Positions 47,283 to 55,358 of a DNA stretch of 55,358 bases are shown here, one piece after another. The DNA lies in the NCBI GenBank assembly GCA_030038075.1, contig JASHPO010000153.1, positions 1-55,358 on the forward strand. Reading direction: 5' to 3'. Every line of letters begins with the position of its first letter. Position 1 is the first letter of the stretch. A model generated the notes under the pieces. The model was given only the letters and a program-made list of their open reading frames with translations. It was not told the origin of the DNA and made no database searches. Position numbers and translations under genes: made by a program. The stretch comes from Nitrososphaerales archaeon. Its GTDB lineage: Archaea; Thermoproteota; Nitrososphaeria; Nitrososphaerales; CADDZS01.

Positions 47283-49004
47283 CTATCTTGGTCTTCTAAG
47301 GAAGAAATAACTCAGCCCACCAGCTACAATGACCACAACCGCGACGATTCCGCCTGCTTCAAGGACTGGGAATCCGGACGAACTGGACGACGAAACTGTC
47401 GTAGTAGTCGTTGTCGGAAGATTGGGCTCTAGTACTACAACTGCCGTGCCGCCGCTCTGGCTAAGGGTTGTGGGAGTCGAGAGGCCGACTCCGTTCACGG
47501 TCGCGGAGATGCCGTACGTATCACCCGGCGTCAGCCCCATAAACAATGCTTCTCCACTTGAGTTAGTGCTTTGCACAGTAGAAAAGCCTGAGGAAAGGGT
47601 CAGAGTGACTTGGTCTCCGCTAACCGGTGATCCTCCTGAGCTATAAATGTAAACAAGGATCTGAGCGGGACTCGATCCTGTGACTGTTTGGGTTGATACA
47701 CTTGGTGAGGTAACTGTTTGGGTGGAGGTAACAGTACTAGGCGAAAGCGTAGTCGTCTGCATCTGAGTTTCTGTGTCAGTGACAGTCTGCGTCTTCGTCG
47801 TGGTGTAGGTGGTGTAAGTGTAAGCGACGGTCTGCGTTTGCGTTACGGTTGAGGAAGTAGTTGTAGTCACGGGATAGCTTTGCGTAACAGTGTTGGTCTG
47901 AGTCACTGTCGCGGTACCGGCTGGCACTGTAGAAGTTTGAGTGACTGTGCTTGTTTGAGTCAGGGTCGTCGTGCTGGTTGGTTGCGTAGATGTCACCGTT
48001 ACGGTGGTTGGAGACGTTACTATGGACGTTACAGTCGTAGGCGAAGTCACGGTAGATGTTTGGGTGGTCGTGCTGGTTACAGGCAGAGGAGTTGATGTGG
48101 TTGTTACTGTGGAAGTTGTGGTTAACGTTTGTGTCTGAGTTTGAGTTTGCGTACTTGTGACCGTAGAAGTTATCGTAGAAGTGGAAGTCGATGTGGATGT
48201 AACGGTAGAGGTGAGAGTACTCGTGCTAGTCACTGTCGAAGTGGAGGTGACCGTAGTGGTGAGCTGTGCGGGCTGTATCACAATAGCAGCCTCCGTATAA
48301 CCAAGAACGCCAGTTGTAAAGGGAAAGTCCGTCGGAGACGACACACCGCTGATCGAATACTCCGACCCCGACTGATTTCCGTAACCGCCTTGTATCATCG
48401 TGAATCCGGCGCCCGCCGTGAGATAGTTTTCCGAGGCATCATTTCCCCAGTTGGTCATGACTGACATCAGGAAGGCGCCGGGGTAGAATGACAGCGAAGT
48501 AGAGGTGAAGGAAGAATCGCCAGCGTTGCTCGCCGTATATAGACCGACACTTAGCGTCGCCCCTGAGAGCTCGTAGATGTAAATGTCTGCAACCGAAGGC
48601 ACGTTCACATCATAGGTCGCAAAGACCGTGTCAGGGCCGCTTGATGGAGCCGTTGCGTAATAGATGGACGCGTTGTCAACGCAGTACATCCCACTTATCT
48701 GACACACATTTACTGCTTGAGTGAAAGAAGAGCCAAGAGAATCCGTAACCACGGGAGCGGCACCAAGATTCCCGCCCTCGATGTCAACCCCGACAACGAT
48801 TATGTCTCCGGACATCACGTCGCTAGAAAACGTCGCGCTGGGGTTGCAGGCAGAAGGGCACGATCCAGAACTGGATTGCACAATCGTCACGCTGCTACCG
48901 TCAGGGTAAGCGTGCACAGGCAGTGCGAATGAAGGTGTCACCAAAGCAAACACGAGAAACATGCACACGCAGACTGAAGCAATCAAGCTTCTGTTTATTT
49001 GCAA
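47283..49004 (-). CDS. Thr/Ser-rich stalked cell-surface protein with C-terminal TM anchor
   Basis: Signal sequence, N-terminal beta domain, long TVTSTST tract, carboxypeptidase-like SGGSPVSGDQVTLTLSSG domain, VVVIVAGGLSYFFLRRPR tail. Confidence 0.75.
   Translation of the reverse strand: MQINRSLIASVCVCMFLVFALVTPSFALPVHAYPDGSSVTIVQSSSGSCPSACNPSATFSSDVMSGDIIVVGVDIEGGNLGAAPVVTDSLGSSFTQAVNVCQISGMYCVDNASIYYATAPSSGPDTVFATYDVNVPSVADIYIYELSGATLSVGLYTASNAGDSSFTSTSLSFYPGAFLMSVMTNWGNDASENYLTAGAGFTMIQGGYGNQSGSEYSISGVSSPTDFPFTTGVLGYTEAAIVIQPAQLTTTVTSTSTVTSTSTLTSTVTSTSTSTSTITSTVTSTQTQTQTQTLTTTSTVTTTSTPLPVTSTTTQTSTVTSPTTVTSIVTSPTTVTVTSTQPTSTTTLTQTSTVTQTSTVPAGTATVTQTNTVTQSYPVTTTTSSTVTQTQTVAYTYTTYTTTKTQTVTDTETQMQTTTLSPSTVTSTQTVTSPSVSTQTVTGSSPAQILVYIYSSGGSPVSGDQVTLTLSSGFSTVQSTNSSGEALFMGLTPGDTYGISATVNGVGLSTPTTLSQSGGTAVVVLEPNLPTTTTTTVSSSSSSGFPVLEAGGIVAVVVIVAGGLSYFFLRRPR
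47690..48270 (-). repeat. Degenerate TVTSTST-coding tandem repeat tract
   Basis: Iterated (T/S)VTST units within the surface protein. Confidence 0.75.
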
Positions 49005-49096
49005 CCTTAGATCGATTCAATTAGATCGATTTATGGTTTGTCTAGAAGGAACTGTTTCGTTTTCTCAGCAAGAGCCCGCTAATCTTGCATCAAATT

Positions 49097-50824
49097 CTAT
49101 CTAAACAAATTCGTCCGTGCAAGATCGATGACTTCGTCTCCCTTTCCGTTGAGCACTGCCCTAACCATGTAGAGGGAAAACCCTCTGACTTGGTCGAAGG
49201 TTATGCTTGGCGGTATCAAGAGTTCTTGACGGTTAACAACAACCTCCACAAGGGCCGGGCCGTCATGCTGGAAGGCCTGCTTGAGAGCTGGCTCTAGTTC
49301 CTCCGGTTTTTCAACGCGCTGGCCGAGAATTCCCGTAGCCTCCGCAATTTTTGAGAAATCGGGATTCAGCAACTCGGTTCCGAATTCTACGAACCCCGCG
49401 GCCTTCATTTCCAGTTCGACGAAACCAAGAGCTGAATTACCAAAGACAACAACTTTGACAGGAAGGTTGTGCTGCCGAAGGGAAAAAAAATCTCCCATGA
49501 GCATGGAAAGTCCACCATCCCCAGATAGTGAAATTACCTGCCGATTGGGAAATGATTCCTGAGCTCCTATTGCCAGAGGTAAAGCTCCTGCCATGGAGCC
49601 ATGCGAAAACGATCCGATAAGTCTTCGCTTGCCGTTCATTTTCAGATAACGTGCAGCCCAAAGAGTAGGAGTGCCGACATCGCAAGTGAAAATAGCATCT
49701 TCGGATGCGAGCTCGTTAACTACCTTAATGACATATTGAGGATGAATGGGAGTTTTGCCGGGAGTTCCGACTGCCGAGGAGTCGAGATCTGCTCGGGTCT
49801 TTTTGTAGTGGTCAGTGCAGGCCTTCAAGTGTCCATTATTATCTTCTTTCCGAATCAAGAATGGCTTTAGAGCATTAAACGTCTTTTTGACATCACCCAC
49901 TAGTCCTACGTCGACCTTGGTTCTTCTTCCCAATTGAGAGCCACGCAGATCAACCTGGACGATCTTTGCCTTACTCGGATAAAATTGTTGGTAGGGGAAA
50001 TCGGTTCCCAACATTAGCAGAGCGTCACAATTCATCATCGCGTAATAACCAGAAGAAAATCCAAGCAAGCCGGTCATTCCCACATCGTAGGGATTGTCGT
50101 ACTCTATGAACTCCTTGCCTCTCATGGCGTGGACTATGGGAGCTTGGAGCAAACTAGCGATTTCGATTAGTTCGGAATGAGCTCCCTCGCAGCCTGCCCC
50201 TGCGAGGATTGTCACCTTAGAAGCAGAGTTCAGAAGACTCGAAGCTTTTTTGATTTCCTCTTCAGAGGGACAGACCATGGGTCTAGGCCGATCAAAAGGC
50301 ACAAACGGACGTGGAGAAGCTGAATCCTGCAAAGCTACGTCGCCTGGAATTACGATTACGGATACTCCTCGCTCTGAGACTGAAGTCCGCATGGCAATCT
50401 CAAGAATGCGAGGCATCTGCTCGGCACGCGAAATCAACTCGCAGTATAGAGAGCACTCTTTGAAAATTAGTTCGGGATGGGTTTCTTGAAAATACGAGCT
50501 TCCGATTTCTTGGCTAGGAATGTGTGCAGCGATTGCTAGCACTGGGAGGCGACTGCGATGGCATTCGTAGAGTCCGTTGATCAAGTGGGTATTTCCGGGA
50601 CCGCAGCTGCCCGCGCATACGCAGAGCTCTCCGGTAAGATGTGCTTCTGCCCCGGCCGCAAAAGCTGCTACCTCTTCATGACGAACCCCTACCCAGTCAA
50701 TTTGATCTGATCTGGAGTGAATGGAATTCGTGATACCATTCAGAGAGTCGCCCACAACTCCATAAACTCTCTTGACTTTACTTGCCACGAGAGAGTCGAC
50801 TAATACATCCGCGACTTTCGGCAT
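49097..50824 (-). CDS. TPP-dependent pyruvate oxidase / pyruvate:quinone dehydrogenase-like enzyme
   Basis: KRVYGVVGDSLNGITNSIHSRSDQIDWVGVRHEEVAAFAAGAEAHLTGELCVCAGSCGPGN; SLSGDGGLSMLMGDFFSLRQHNLPVKVVVFGNSALG (TPP motif). Confidence 0.88.
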   Translation of the reverse strand: MPKVADVLVDSLVASKVKRVYGVVGDSLNGITNSIHSRSDQIDWVGVRHEEVAAFAAGAEAHLTGELCVCAGSCGPGNTHLINGLYECHRSRLPVLAIAAHIPSQEIGSSYFQETHPELIFKECSLYCELISRAEQMPRILEIAMRTSVSERGVSVIVIPGDVALQDSASPRPFVPFDRPRPMVCPSEEEIKKASSLLNSASKVTILAGAGCEGAHSELIEIASLLQAPIVHAMRGKEFIEYDNPYDVGMTGLLGFSSGYYAMMNCDALLMLGTDFPYQQFYPSKAKIVQVDLRGSQLGRRTKVDVGLVGDVKKTFNALKPFLIRKEDNNGHLKACTDHYKKTRADLDSSAVGTPGKTPIHPQYVIKVVNELASEDAIFTCDVGTPTLWAARYLKMNGKRRLIGSFSHGSMAGALPLAIGAQESFPNRQVISLSGDGGLSMLMGDFFSLRQHNLPVKVVVFGNSALGFVELEMKAAGFVEFGTELLNPDFSKIAEATGILGQRVEKPEELEPALKQAFQHDGPALVEVVVNRQELLIPPSITFDQVRGFSLYMVRAVLNGKGDEVIDLARTNLFR

Positions 50825-50984
50825 GTCTTTCGAAATCAAAGACTCATGATAATAAACAACGCGTCTTTTTGCTTTAGAACATTCTGTGAAAAGGCAGACG
50901 TAATTGCAGCCATAGTAGCCCACTCTCTCAGAGAGCGGTTTCGCGTTGATCGGGCAGGATCGCGACAATCAATTCTGCAATTTT

Positions 50985-51281
50985 CTAATCCTCATCTGGA
51001 GGAAACGCATCACTCTCTCCGAGAAAGGTGGGAACCGCAGGCTGAGTGAGGTTGCGAGCTACGGATGGATGACGAATAGCCGAGACGTAAAAGTCCACAT
51101 GGTCACATTTCGGACAGCGATAAACGTTGAACGTCATCCTTTCGTTCAAACTTACTAGATCTCCAGAAGCTTCATCAAGAAATCCCATTTCTCCAATCAA
51201 AGCGAGAGTTCCCTGTCCTTTCGGGTCTTTCATCCTGTACGTCTTGCTATGACAATTCGAACAGCTGTCTCGTGAACTCAT
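50985..51281 (-). CDS. Zinc-ribbon protein
   Basis: MSSRDSCSNCHSKTYRMK...FNVYRCPKCDHVDFY: CxxC pair. Confidence 0.65.
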   Translation of the reverse strand: MSSRDSCSNCHSKTYRMKDPKGQGTLALIGEMGFLDEASGDLVSLNERMTFNVYRCPKCDHVDFYVSAIRHPSVARNLTQPAVPTFLGESDAFPPDED

Positions 51282-51722
51282 GTTATCTTGGCGTACAAAC
51301 CAAAGTAAAAAGGGAATCGACTTTATCGCCATACTCTGATAATCAAGGGAAAAATCAGGGGATTGCTGCAGACGTACTAAGACTATCATCCTGAAGCTCC
51401 AGATCTGTCGGAAGTCATAACGAATTGAATCCAGCAACGAATGCGAAAAAAGCGAAGGTGGAGTGGATTTCAACGCTCTACTTGAGGGCAAGATGTTTAC
51501 AGTCCGACTCATCATCAGAAATGAGTCGAGTGCCCTAAATTAGACGATACATTATAGGCCAATTTATTCTATATACAAATTCCCAGAATCTGTATGATAT
51601 TCTCCTTATGCGGAGAATAATTTGGAAATTTTTTCATGCGCAGAATCCGCGGAATAAGCAAACACTAAAAAGGCGGCTTTCAAAACTGCTTGAGTTACGA
51701 TTTCGGTTAGGTTTTTGCGAAG

Positions 51723-53162
51723 TTGAGTGATTTAGTATTTGAAGATACCGTAAGGCAGACGTCCCCAACAGAAAATTTAGTTTCGAAAGTTTCTGCGGGA
51801 TCGTTTGCCCTCCAAACCGTTGGAGTCGAACAACTGTCTGTAAAAACTGCGACACGTGATCTACTCAGAGCGCTTGAAGAGCATAAAGTCGAAAATATCG
51901 TTCCACAACTTACGTCAGAAGGAGCTCTGGTTTATCCTGAAATTACGAAGTTGACTGGGATAGATACCTCTCAGGTGTCCGATATTCTTGAAGCACTTTC
52001 CTTGGAAGGCGTCCTGACAAAGAAACTCGTTAATCCGCTGATTAATTGCCCTCAGTGCAGTTCGACTGTTTTAGCCCAATCTATTGTATGCCCTAACTGT
52101 CATGGAACAGACCTAGTCGGAGGAACGGCTTTGCAGCATCTGCCTTGCTTAAAATTCGACTTCGAGTCAAACTTCAAACATCAGGATGGCTCTACTTTTT
52201 GTCCAAAATGTGATCGAAAACTCCTGAATCTTGGCTCAGATTATTACAGACCGGGCATCTTTTTCAAATGTTTCACCTGTGGAGAATTTACGGCTCGCAC
52301 TTTGCGAGTGTATACTTGCGAAAGCTGTCAGAATGTTTTCGAGACGACCGAAGAGTCTATGACTCAGGCGTACGAATACGCGGTAAATCACGATCGGAAG
52401 GAAATTATCTCGAAGTACCGGGTGGAGACAATCTTTCCTATGGTTCTCGAAACGGTGACGATCTGCGGACTGAAAGCCGCTAGTGGTAACATTTTGACGG
52501 GAAAGTCCGGCGTCGTTCACTCTTTCAGTGTCTTATCCAAGTATAAAGGGGTTGAAGACATTCAAGGACTAGTGGCAATTGACGTAGTATCTAATCCAGT
52601 TAGTGTGGGCTCCAACGCTGTCCTCTCATTGTTCGCAAAAGCTCTTGATTGCAAACTAAGGAACACGGTCTTGATCGCGCTTCCCGAGTTGGATGCCGAC
52701 GCAAGGGTTCTTGCTCGGAACTACAATGTTACCTACATCGAAGCTGGGCGTTCGCTTGAGGAAGCTGCAGCCAAACTTCAGGCGCTATTGAAACAGCGAG
52801 AATTTTCCCTTGGCCTTTCTAGGAAAAATCCGAGGTCTGGTCAAGCTGAAAAGTCTGGAAAGAGACGGCAATCTAAACGAAGAGGAACTCATGATATCAT
52901 GGTTGACATTCTGAAGGTCATAACTTCGCCTTCCAGCAAAACCCAAGTTATGGCTTGTGCCAATCTAAGTTTCGATCAATGTCAAAATTATCTACCGGCG
53001 ATGGAGAAATTAGGATTATTGACCAGGAGCATTGAGGATGGTGTTCATACAAAATATACAATTGCCGAAAAGGGACGCGAATACTTGTTAAACATGTCAG
53101 CTGACTACGGAAGCATTGCTGACGGACACAAATCCGTATGGACGACTAGAGGAATGCCCTAA
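51723..53162 (+). CDS. TackOD1-like zinc-binding domain protein with REase-like middle and C-terminal winged helix
   Basis: CPQC...CPNC, FCPKCDRKLLNLGSDYYRPGIFFKCFTCGEFTARTLRVYTCESC; C-term DIMVDILKVITSPSSKTQVMACANLSFDQCQNYLPAMEKLGLLTRS wHTH; TTG start. Confidence 0.65.
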   Translation: MSDLVFEDTVRQTSPTENLVSKVSAGSFALQTVGVEQLSVKTATRDLLRALEEHKVENIVPQLTSEGALVYPEITKLTGIDTSQVSDILEALSLEGVLTKKLVNPLINCPQCSSTVLAQSIVCPNCHGTDLVGGTALQHLPCLKFDFESNFKHQDGSTFCPKCDRKLLNLGSDYYRPGIFFKCFTCGEFTARTLRVYTCESCQNVFETTEESMTQAYEYAVNHDRKEIISKYRVETIFPMVLETVTICGLKAASGNILTGKSGVVHSFSVLSKYKGVEDIQGLVAIDVVSNPVSVGSNAVLSLFAKALDCKLRNTVLIALPELDADARVLARNYNVTYIEAGRSLEEAAAKLQALLKQREFSLGLSRKNPRSGQAEKSGKRRQSKRRGTHDIMVDILKVITSPSSKTQVMACANLSFDQCQNYLPAMEKLGLLTRSIEDGVHTKYTIAEKGREYLLNMSADYGSIADGHKSVWTTRGMP

Positions 53163-53225
53163 CTCAATCCTGACCCGCCTTATTGTAAAAACTAACTTGT
53201 ATAGTCAGACTGCTTAAGGCAGCTC

Positions 53226-54626
53226 TTAAGCTTGCGCGCTACCACTTGTACTCGGGCGACCTACTGCTCTAAATGAGAAGCCGGAAGCAAGTGCATCTTT
53301 GGGGCTGATTATGTTTCTTGCATCAACAAATGCAGCCGGGCTTTCTGTGAGTTGTGCCAAGAGCTTTAGGTCGAGCTGAAGGAATTCTTTGTGAGCCGTG
53401 CCCATCACTATACAGTCAGCGCCGTTCACCGCTTGAGCAACGCTTCGCCTTGTGGTGTAGCCAAATACGTTCTCTCCCGGAAACATAGGATCATAGATGT
53501 CGAGAACTGCTCCCAATCGAGCAAGGCCGTTGCACACTGGTTCCATGGGAGTTAGCTGGACATCCTTTATCTCGGGTTTGTATGCTACGCCGAGGATGGC
53601 TATCTTCGACCCGCGGATAGTCTTTCCGACCTCATTTAGCGCCTCAGATGTCAAAGAAACAACGTGTTCGGGCATCCTGTCATTGATTTCCCTAGCCATT
53701 CTGACAAGGGATGGAATGTGTCCAGCCTTCACTCCCTCAGAGATTAGATAGTAAGAGTTCGATGGTAAACAAGGGCCACCGACTCCTACGCCCGGATAGT
53801 GCGGCATAAAGTTGTACTTCGTTGCGCAGGCCTTTATCACCTCCAAAGAATCGATGCCTAGCTTCTCGAAAACGAGTGCGAATTCATTCGCGAGAGCTAT
53901 ATTCACATCACGAAAGAGGTTCTCGGTAAGTTTTACCGCGTTCGCAGTCTTTGGATCGTTTACCTTGTACACTTTGATGTTCAGAAGAGTTTCGTAGAGA
54001 TCTGCGACAATATCGAGGCAGTGTTGGTTTATCGCTCCTATCACGCGAGGCACAGTTTTCATGTTCATCACAATGTTTCCTGGATCTGATCGCTCGGGAC
54101 AGCTCGCAAGTCCAAACTCCGAACCTGCTCGCAAGCCTGATTCGCTCTCCAATATTGGCAGAATCAGGTTTTCAACAGTGCCAGGCCCCACAGTACTTTC
54201 TATGATCACAACTGACCCCGGCTTGATCAGCTTACCGACCGTGCTGCACGCTGAAATTACAGCCGAGTAGTTCGGTGTCTTCGTGTGGTCAACCGGTGTG
54301 GGAACACAAATTATGATAAAGTCTGCTTTGGGTATTGCTGATGAAAAATCAGTCGTTGCCCTAAGTTTTCCTAGACGCACTGGCTCTTCGATCACTTTGT
54401 CTAGGCCTGGCTCGTCTACAAATCTGGACTTTCCCTCGTTGACGTTCACGACCACTTCTGGATTGATGTCGACTCCGATCACATTCGCCCCAGCAGCCGC
54501 GAACATGGCGGCCGTCGGGAGTCCGATTCTCCCCAGACCTATGGTGCAGATAGTCACCTTGCGGTCCTTGAATAGCCCTTTCGCGTCTTCGACCTTTTGC
54601 TGCAACATTCCTTCTTTGCTCATCAT
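53226..54626 (-). CDS. UDP-glucose/UDP-N-acetylmannosamine dehydrogenase family protein
   Basis: ICTIGLGRIGLPTAAMFAAAGANVIGVDIN, ESTVGPGTVENLILP, GVGVGGPCLPSNSYYL. Confidence 0.92.
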   Translation of the reverse strand: MMSKEGMLQQKVEDAKGLFKDRKVTICTIGLGRIGLPTAAMFAAAGANVIGVDINPEVVVNVNEGKSRFVDEPGLDKVIEEPVRLGKLRATTDFSSAIPKADFIIICVPTPVDHTKTPNYSAVISACSTVGKLIKPGSVVIIESTVGPGTVENLILPILESESGLRAGSEFGLASCPERSDPGNIVMNMKTVPRVIGAINQHCLDIVADLYETLLNIKVYKVNDPKTANAVKLTENLFRDVNIALANEFALVFEKLGIDSLEVIKACATKYNFMPHYPGVGVGGPCLPSNSYYLISEGVKAGHIPSLVRMAREINDRMPEHVVSLTSEALNEVGKTIRGSKIAILGVAYKPEIKDVQLTPMEPVCNGLARLGAVLDIYDPMFPGENVFGYTTRRSVAQAVNGADCIVMGTAHKEFLQLDLKLLAQLTESPAAFVDARNIISPKDALASGFSFRAVGRPSTSGSAQA

Positions 54627-54641
54627 TTCTACTTCTATCTC

Positions 54642-55307
54642 CTAACCATAAATTACAGAATTCCGGGCCTTGGGCAGTGGTTTCTCACGGTTTTTGACGT
54701 ATCCGGCGAGTGCCGCGATACAAACTGCCAAGGCGATGAACGGAATTTGGACTGATTGCAAAGAGTAGTAGTTGAACGAAACTGGGGCGAAAAACGCAAA
54801 CACCCCTGTATCAGCTGCCATGTGAGCAAAAAATGCCGAGGCGAAAAGTATCGGTATTTCGATGTGGCCTCTCCTTCCCGCCACGAAATAAAGAACTACG
54901 AGTGTAATCGCAAGGAAAGCGAGAGAATGCGCGGGTCTAATCGGCTGATTAATGCCAAAGAACGCTGGAAGATGGTCCATGTCCAAAAGAACAACAAATG
55001 CAACGGCTAGAGTGACGAGATTCACATCTAGACGCCTATAGGCAAGCGAGGCAACGAGGCCTACCGCGAGCCCGGCAGAGAAGAGCTCTAACTCTTTAGG
55101 AGCAATGCTAGATTCTGGCCGAAGAGTGCCTGTATGAGATGAGGGAGGACTAATCACCAGAAAGATTAGCGTTATCGCAAGGTTCACCACTACAAAGACC
55201 AATAGAGACGGAAATACATCAGAAACCCACCGCCTAATTTTTGAAACGAACGAGCTCGGTTTCGCTTGCAGCGGAGGGGTTACTGTTTCAGTCATTACCT
55301 GTTTCAT
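54642..55307 (-). CDS. Multi-TM membrane protein (DUF457/YdjM-like)
   Basis: Several TM helices; DMDHLPAFFG and AHSLAF motif-like residues. Confidence 0.55.
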   Translation of the reverse strand: MKQVMTETVTPPLQAKPSSFVSKIRRWVSDVFPSLLVFVVVNLAITLIFLVISPPSSHTGTLRPESSIAPKELELFSAGLAVGLVASLAYRRLDVNLVTLAVAFVVLLDMDHLPAFFGINQPIRPAHSLAFLAITLVVLYFVAGRRGHIEIPILFASAFFAHMAADTGVFAFFAPVSFNYYSLQSVQIPFIALAVCIAALAGYVKNREKPLPKARNSVIYG

Positions 55308-55358
55308 CTACCATTCTTTGTCAGACAAGACTATTCCCGATCATAGGACTAATCGTTG

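Noticed and set aside
47880-48464. Plus-strand ORFs across the Thr-rich tract
   Set aside because: Antisense low-complexity artefacts of the repeat region
1-55358. CRISPR array linked to the Cas4-like gene
   Set aside because: No regularly spaced 20-40-nt direct repeats seen anywhere in the window

Overview
Archaeal chromosomal window. Codon usage, single-gene promoters, tRNA introns and gene families suggest a Thaumarchaeota/Nitrososphaeria-like heterotroph, possibly acid-adapted (inference: kdpABC plus a G1/eqolisin-like acid protease). The backbone (about 1-35.8 kb and 46-55 kb) carries a Zn/Mn ABC transporter, Tag glycosylase, a Cas4-like nuclease fused to a HAD phosphatase, kdpABC, VKOR, an MMPL/RND exporter, a prenyl synthase, TatA, many small HTH regulators, a membrane-anchored molybdopterin oxidoreductase, DUF354 plus GT2, endonuclease III, an SLC13/ArsB-like permease, HtpX, a small Toprim protein, a PoxB-like TPP enzyme, a TackOD1-like zinc/HTH protein and a nucleotide-sugar dehydrogenase. 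At 35,836-35,969 I reconstruct a tRNA-His(GTG) with two introns, one in the D-loop and one at 37/38. Its 3' end is repeated exactly over 94 bp at 38,240-38,333 and over 18 bp at 45,954-45,971. These repeats bracket a roughly 10 kb genomic island with an integrase N-terminal remnant, a frameshifted VapBC, IS630-like and IS6-like transposase relics, a broken DNA methylase and an intact eqolisin-like secreted protease. The most interesting items are the two-intron tRNA-His att site and nested island, the Cas4-HAD fusion, the archaeal eqolisin, the HTH-ferritin-like fusion and the TackOD1 fusion. No CRISPR array or rRNA was seen.
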